Source: Liolophura sinensis (taxonomy: Eukaryota; Mollusca; Polyplacophora; Chitonida; Chitonidae). From it: a DNA stretch of 64,000 nucleotides. Of this stretch, positions 59,931 through 64,000 are shown piece after piece. Position numbers and translations under genes: made by a program. The notes beneath the pieces are model-generated. The model worked only from the letters and a program-made list of their open reading frames with translations, ran no database searches and was not told the DNA's origin. Location of the stretch: positions 26,889,608 to 26,953,607 of the forward strand of contig NC_088300.1 of NCBI RefSeq assembly GCF_032854445.1. Direction: 5' to 3'. The first letter of the stretch is position 1, and each line of letters starts with the position of its first letter.

Positions 59931-59938
59931 GTTATATA
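59931..59938 (-). promoter_or_regulatory. TATA box of the Kunitz-type gene
   Basis: TATATAAC on the minus strand lies 167 nt before the start codon. A transcription start about 30 bp downstream, near 59,905, would give a leader of about 140 nt. Together with the signal-peptide exon this suggests a regulated, tissue-restricted gene. Confidence 0.6.
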
Positions 59939-59944
59939 GTAGCA

Positions 59945-62900
59945 GATTACGTTGTCAATAACTCTGGAATGTTCTTGTTCAGAGAGAATGTATTGGCTTC
60001 AGAATGCGTGAAACTGTAGTAAATAAAACTGTGCCGAATATGATAACAAGACACTTATGCGCAGACGCGCTGGCGCGTGCTCATTAGCATACTAAGACAT
60101 TGCCTGTATATGGACTACGTCTCCGCCCAGCGCGTTGACGCGACCAATGACAGTGCAGGCATGGAATATTACTCCATCCAATCATATGTTTGCCCCATTC
60201 AGAGCCGAAACTGTGTCAAGTTTTTTTTTTTCAGGCTGGAAGAGAAATATTTGACAGATGGTTTGTGTGGGCAGCGAACGTTACCCCAGCGAGAGCTGTT
60301 CAGCTACGCGGCTGGAGAGGCGAGTTACAAAGACTAAGATGGTTATATTTAGACCTCAAATATCTTCGCTAAGTGCATTTCAACATGGTTTTAATACAAA
60401 TCCATTAGAATAGTAACCTTAGGCTAGACACACCACACTTGTTTACCAGGCCTTAGACATTTAACACCTCGTTCACTTTCTTATACCGCTCGCTCGCCCT
60501 AAAACTACCGTGTAACTAGCACAGTATAAAACCGATACATAAAATGATAACAGCACTGGAACAGCGGGGGCGGTATAGCCCTGCTACATGTCTGGTCGCA
60601 TACTGAAGGAAATGAATACAACGTTCGGCAATAAGCACTTATAAATTCTTCACGTTCCTGTCATTCGATTTAAGTTTTTGTGTCTGCAACTGCGTACAAT
60701 ACTGTGTGTGTTTGCTACAGGATGTGTGGTTAGAGGCAGATACTTGTAGGATGAGGCAAATTAGTCCAAGTGTAGTCTACACATGCTCATATTCGTACGC
60801 TGCAAAATGTGAAACGTTACTGTATCCTATAAATATTATACTTCAAGGAAATACAAAAAAAAATATACATTCTTAGCCTACCTGATGCATGATGCGTATC
60901 ACACTGCATATTTGTCTTTCTGTCAAGCGTAATCGAGATATACAATATGCAGTTCCATATTCGTAGACTAGTGTCCGAAACACGGCACAAAACGTGCTGG
61001 AAAATCCTGATTTCTGAAGAGTACGTGTCAGGAAGGGGTAAAATAGTAGTCAGCAGTTGATGAGTGGTATTACGTAAACACTTTTGATCCTTGTATCAGA
61101 CATGCATGAACAGTCGTGTGTCTTAAAATCGTAAACAATATACACAGCACCACAGGTAATTCGGTCATCCATTTGAAAACCATAAACAATATATATACAT
61201 ATAGTGTATCTCGGGTAACTCAATTATCCCTTTCAAAATCATTCTCTCATGTAACTCAGAACTTGCTCTTACAATAAACCGGACATAATTCTAAATATTT
61301 TAGACTTCAGTATGTCGTTTACAATTTATTGGCCGGAAGTCCCAATCACTATACACTTGTCTTTACATCATTGACAAGCGGTCATCAGATCTTGAAAAAG
61401 CGCAAGTTCAGTTTCAAACTTTAGTTTTCGGCAAATAAAACTGTGTTTGTAGAGTAGGTGCCATTTATAACGTATATAGCTATTATATAATGGGTTTAAA
61501 CCACACATTCAACCGTATTAAAGGTCCAGATTCAATGTCAGGGTCATAATTTGTTATATTCTCCGTACTTCCAAATTTGGTGCATCTCAGGCTTGTAATC
61601 TTATCTCAGTAGGACCTTATGATCTTCAGTGGGTCAGCGTAAATATGTCATCGTGTGGTCATGGTTCACCACACCAGCGCAATCAATCTTAATCGAATGC
61701 ATGTAGTTCCAGCACAAACGGGGTCATGATTTGACTTAGCATAGGTCATGACCCGATACGAAATTAAACTCGACCCTTCAACCCTTGGTGACCTGTGAAG
61801 TGGTATTTGACCTGAGATCTATATACGTTCAGGTGAGAATGGTAAACTCATCTTAGCTGTCCATCCATTCGGTCAAAATCCAATAGATCACACCGAGGCC
61901 AATGTCAATACGTGATGTGATAGGATGGTGTGAAACGGTGCGTATATATGCTGATTACACCAAACTAAACCTTTATAGAGCATGGTAAATCGTTTGGCCT
62001 ATATTTTGACTGTTATAGTGCACGAAAATTAAGGAAGATATGAACGTATATAGGAATGCACTTTGGCGATGTATTGGAGTTTCACAGTTTCACGTCCAAT
62101 TCGAGTTCACCTGTAAAACAGCTGCCTTCAGTATTGTCCTGAACATTTCTCAGAGTAGGCTACTCCTTAATAAACAGCATGCATGGATTAGCACTCTCAA
62201 GTGATTCTGCATATGTATATTCAGGCTTATATGCATACTTATTATCTTATATACATTAAGTTATTGGATCTCATTGTAAATTGTTCCTGACATGACTGTC
62301 ATTCTTTATTAGGAGGTTTGTTCCTTTGAGCAATCATAAGCTAAGTTATTTCACTCAAAAAATTCTCCGTTACCTGAGCAATAACGGACTGCATTGTCGT
62401 TGATCTAACGAATAAATGCGTTATCAGGAACTGATTAAATCGTTTCATGGGCAAAATTGCAGCTTGTCATCTCTCAGGAAGGGCATTTAACGGAAGGTTT
62501 TTTAGCGTAGTGATTATACCAGGGATAGTATTTGCCCTTAAGATGGCGGAGATAAGATAGCTACAACCAACTTAGTCTGCGATTACTATGTGGAAGCAAC
62601 CCAGATTGTTATGTTAGTAGTGTCTTCAAAACCACCCAGTTGAAAGATGAAACCTGTACATGAAATATTCAGCTGTATGTCTGTGCCAACCGAAAACGTG
62701 TAGGAACTTTCAAAATCAATAACGAAATACACGTACCTGGGACAAAGGCTGTCACATGTTTAAATGAAACAAAACAAATGTTAACGTCGTATCCCAGAGG
62801 GCCAAGACAAAGCATTCATGAAAGGGTTCAAGAACTCAAAGGTGGGGGCGAAATGCACTATTCTCAATGGACACATACTTCTCTTTACATTGGTTTTTAG

Positions 62901-64000
62901 GTAATGCCAAGTCATTCTACTTATATTCTTGAGCTCATTTATTTGAGGTGGGATTGGGTGGGGGGTGAGCGGATGGGCACGAGATATGTTTATTTGCTCG
63001 TTATAACTAATAAATTTCGCATGATAGGAAGAAGCGTCGTTGGTGAAGTGAGATTTGATTCTTCTTTCGCCTATACATATGACCGTGGCATAATTTTCTG
63101 TATTCGACTACCGTGTATATTTCGTATATCCAGATATTTTTATAAGTTCATCGTGTTACATAAACTAACGAGGAAAGTGATTCAAACAGGTAAAATCTTT
63201 TGCAGCAGCGTTCACTGACACGGTTGCTATGGTTACGTTTGGCAAACACCTGGCTGAGTCATGTCCGTTGTTTCTCAGAGATAAGTCAAAGACATATGGC
63301 CCAATGATAACTACAACATCTTCCTATGACTAATATCCAGTATTATTAGATGGGTGTTTATCTAACCTCTCTATTCATGGGCCTAGCATTCGTAATAAAT
63401 GCTTCACCCGATACCATTTTCCTTATATCAACGGATGTGTACAACCCAGCATGCACCACGAAGGTCATTCTAGGTCAAGGCAAACCGGAAAGCATGTATT
63501 TTTGTCCGAGATGGAGAATTGGATTACGTAATTTTCGAAAGCAGTTTTAGTACCACATTTATTTATAACTTTTGCCACTATTAGTCATGATTCCATTTTA
63601 GCTCTTTGCTACAAATAAGTTTAATGTTTGTGCTTAAGGTATACTTCTAATTACATGCACTTTAATAAGGCACATGATTTTTGAAGTGGGATTTGAGCTT
63701 TTCCATTTAACCGTGGACTGCTTATGTCTGAAATAAAAGATATTGTTATTATTATGTTAAAAGCACTCACACCCAAAGCTAATTATGTCAAGCAATCGAA
63801 AGTATAAGAGTTAGCAGATACGCTCGTGCTTTTTTCCGGTTGTTTTGAACTTACTGTTTTAAGGATCTGTGTCCATATTTTGAGAGTAAATTAGGAAACA
63901 CGGTGTCAAGAAATTTATACGGTTACCAGGAAATATGCCCATATTTGCGAGTGAAAAAACCATTTTTCTAAGAATAACTGAATTACTTCCATCATGTCTA
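59945..64000. other. Upstream intergenic region, no gene recognised
   Basis: A GC-richer segment at 60,060-60,180 contains repeated gcgcg motifs and gaccaatgac (CCAAT). The frames at 60,077, 60,190, 62,904 and 63,350 show no family resemblance. Near 61,740-61,760 is an aggtcatgaccc palindrome, like a nuclear-receptor half-site pair, unsupported otherwise. Confidence 0.4.

Overview
The window is metazoan nuclear DNA: AT-rich, with short exons, long introns, GT-AG junctions, tRNA-derived SINEs and many minisatellites. The conserved proteins look animal. The dominant SINE (central segment on the + strand reading 'accatccgcaggttgctgg', with an (AAAT)n-type tail) is of a kind common in molluscs, so I infer a mollusc or another lophotrochozoan. 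The species cannot be told from the sequence.

Layout. (1) 781-21,231, minus strand: a NUP107 gene of about 25 exons and 920 residues, encoding a nuclear pore Y-complex scaffold protein. (2) 21,821-37,976, plus strand: ORC6, the replication origin recognition complex subunit, in seven coding exons and 252 residues. The two genes are head to head, with 589 bp between their start codons. (3) 30,228-31,999, plus strand, inside the 10.6 kb third intron of ORC6: an intact p53/p63/p73-family gene. It has only two coding exons, and the whole DNA-binding domain and the tetramerisation domain lie in one exon. (4) 39,536-39,955: a small, probably acylated, stathmin-like reading frame interrupted by a 33-nt GT...AG segment. 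(5) 51,359-59,764, minus strand: a five-exon secreted multidomain Kunitz-type protein (signal peptide, antistasin-like segment, small cysteine module, Kunitz domain, very basic linker, C-terminal eight-cysteine domain). The rest, mainly 41-51 kb and 60-64 kb, is intergenic and holds repeats.

The most striking pattern is that several minisatellites consist of tandem copies of an exon-intron junction. This is seen at the acceptor of the penultimate NUP107 exon, the acceptor of NUP107 exon 7, the donor of NUP107 exon 12 and the donor of ORC6 exon 5. The arrays place rows of decoy splice sites directly beside real ones. Where I followed the reading frame (the penultimate NUP107 exon and ORC6 exon 5), use of a decoy runs into a stop codon. 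A long foldback element, a SINE whose core has itself become a minisatellite, and a SINE inserted in an older tandem array are further unusual structures.

All exon calls were made by eye, from splice-site phase and remembered family sequence. No searches were run. The junction between NUP107 exons 2 and 3 is unresolved.
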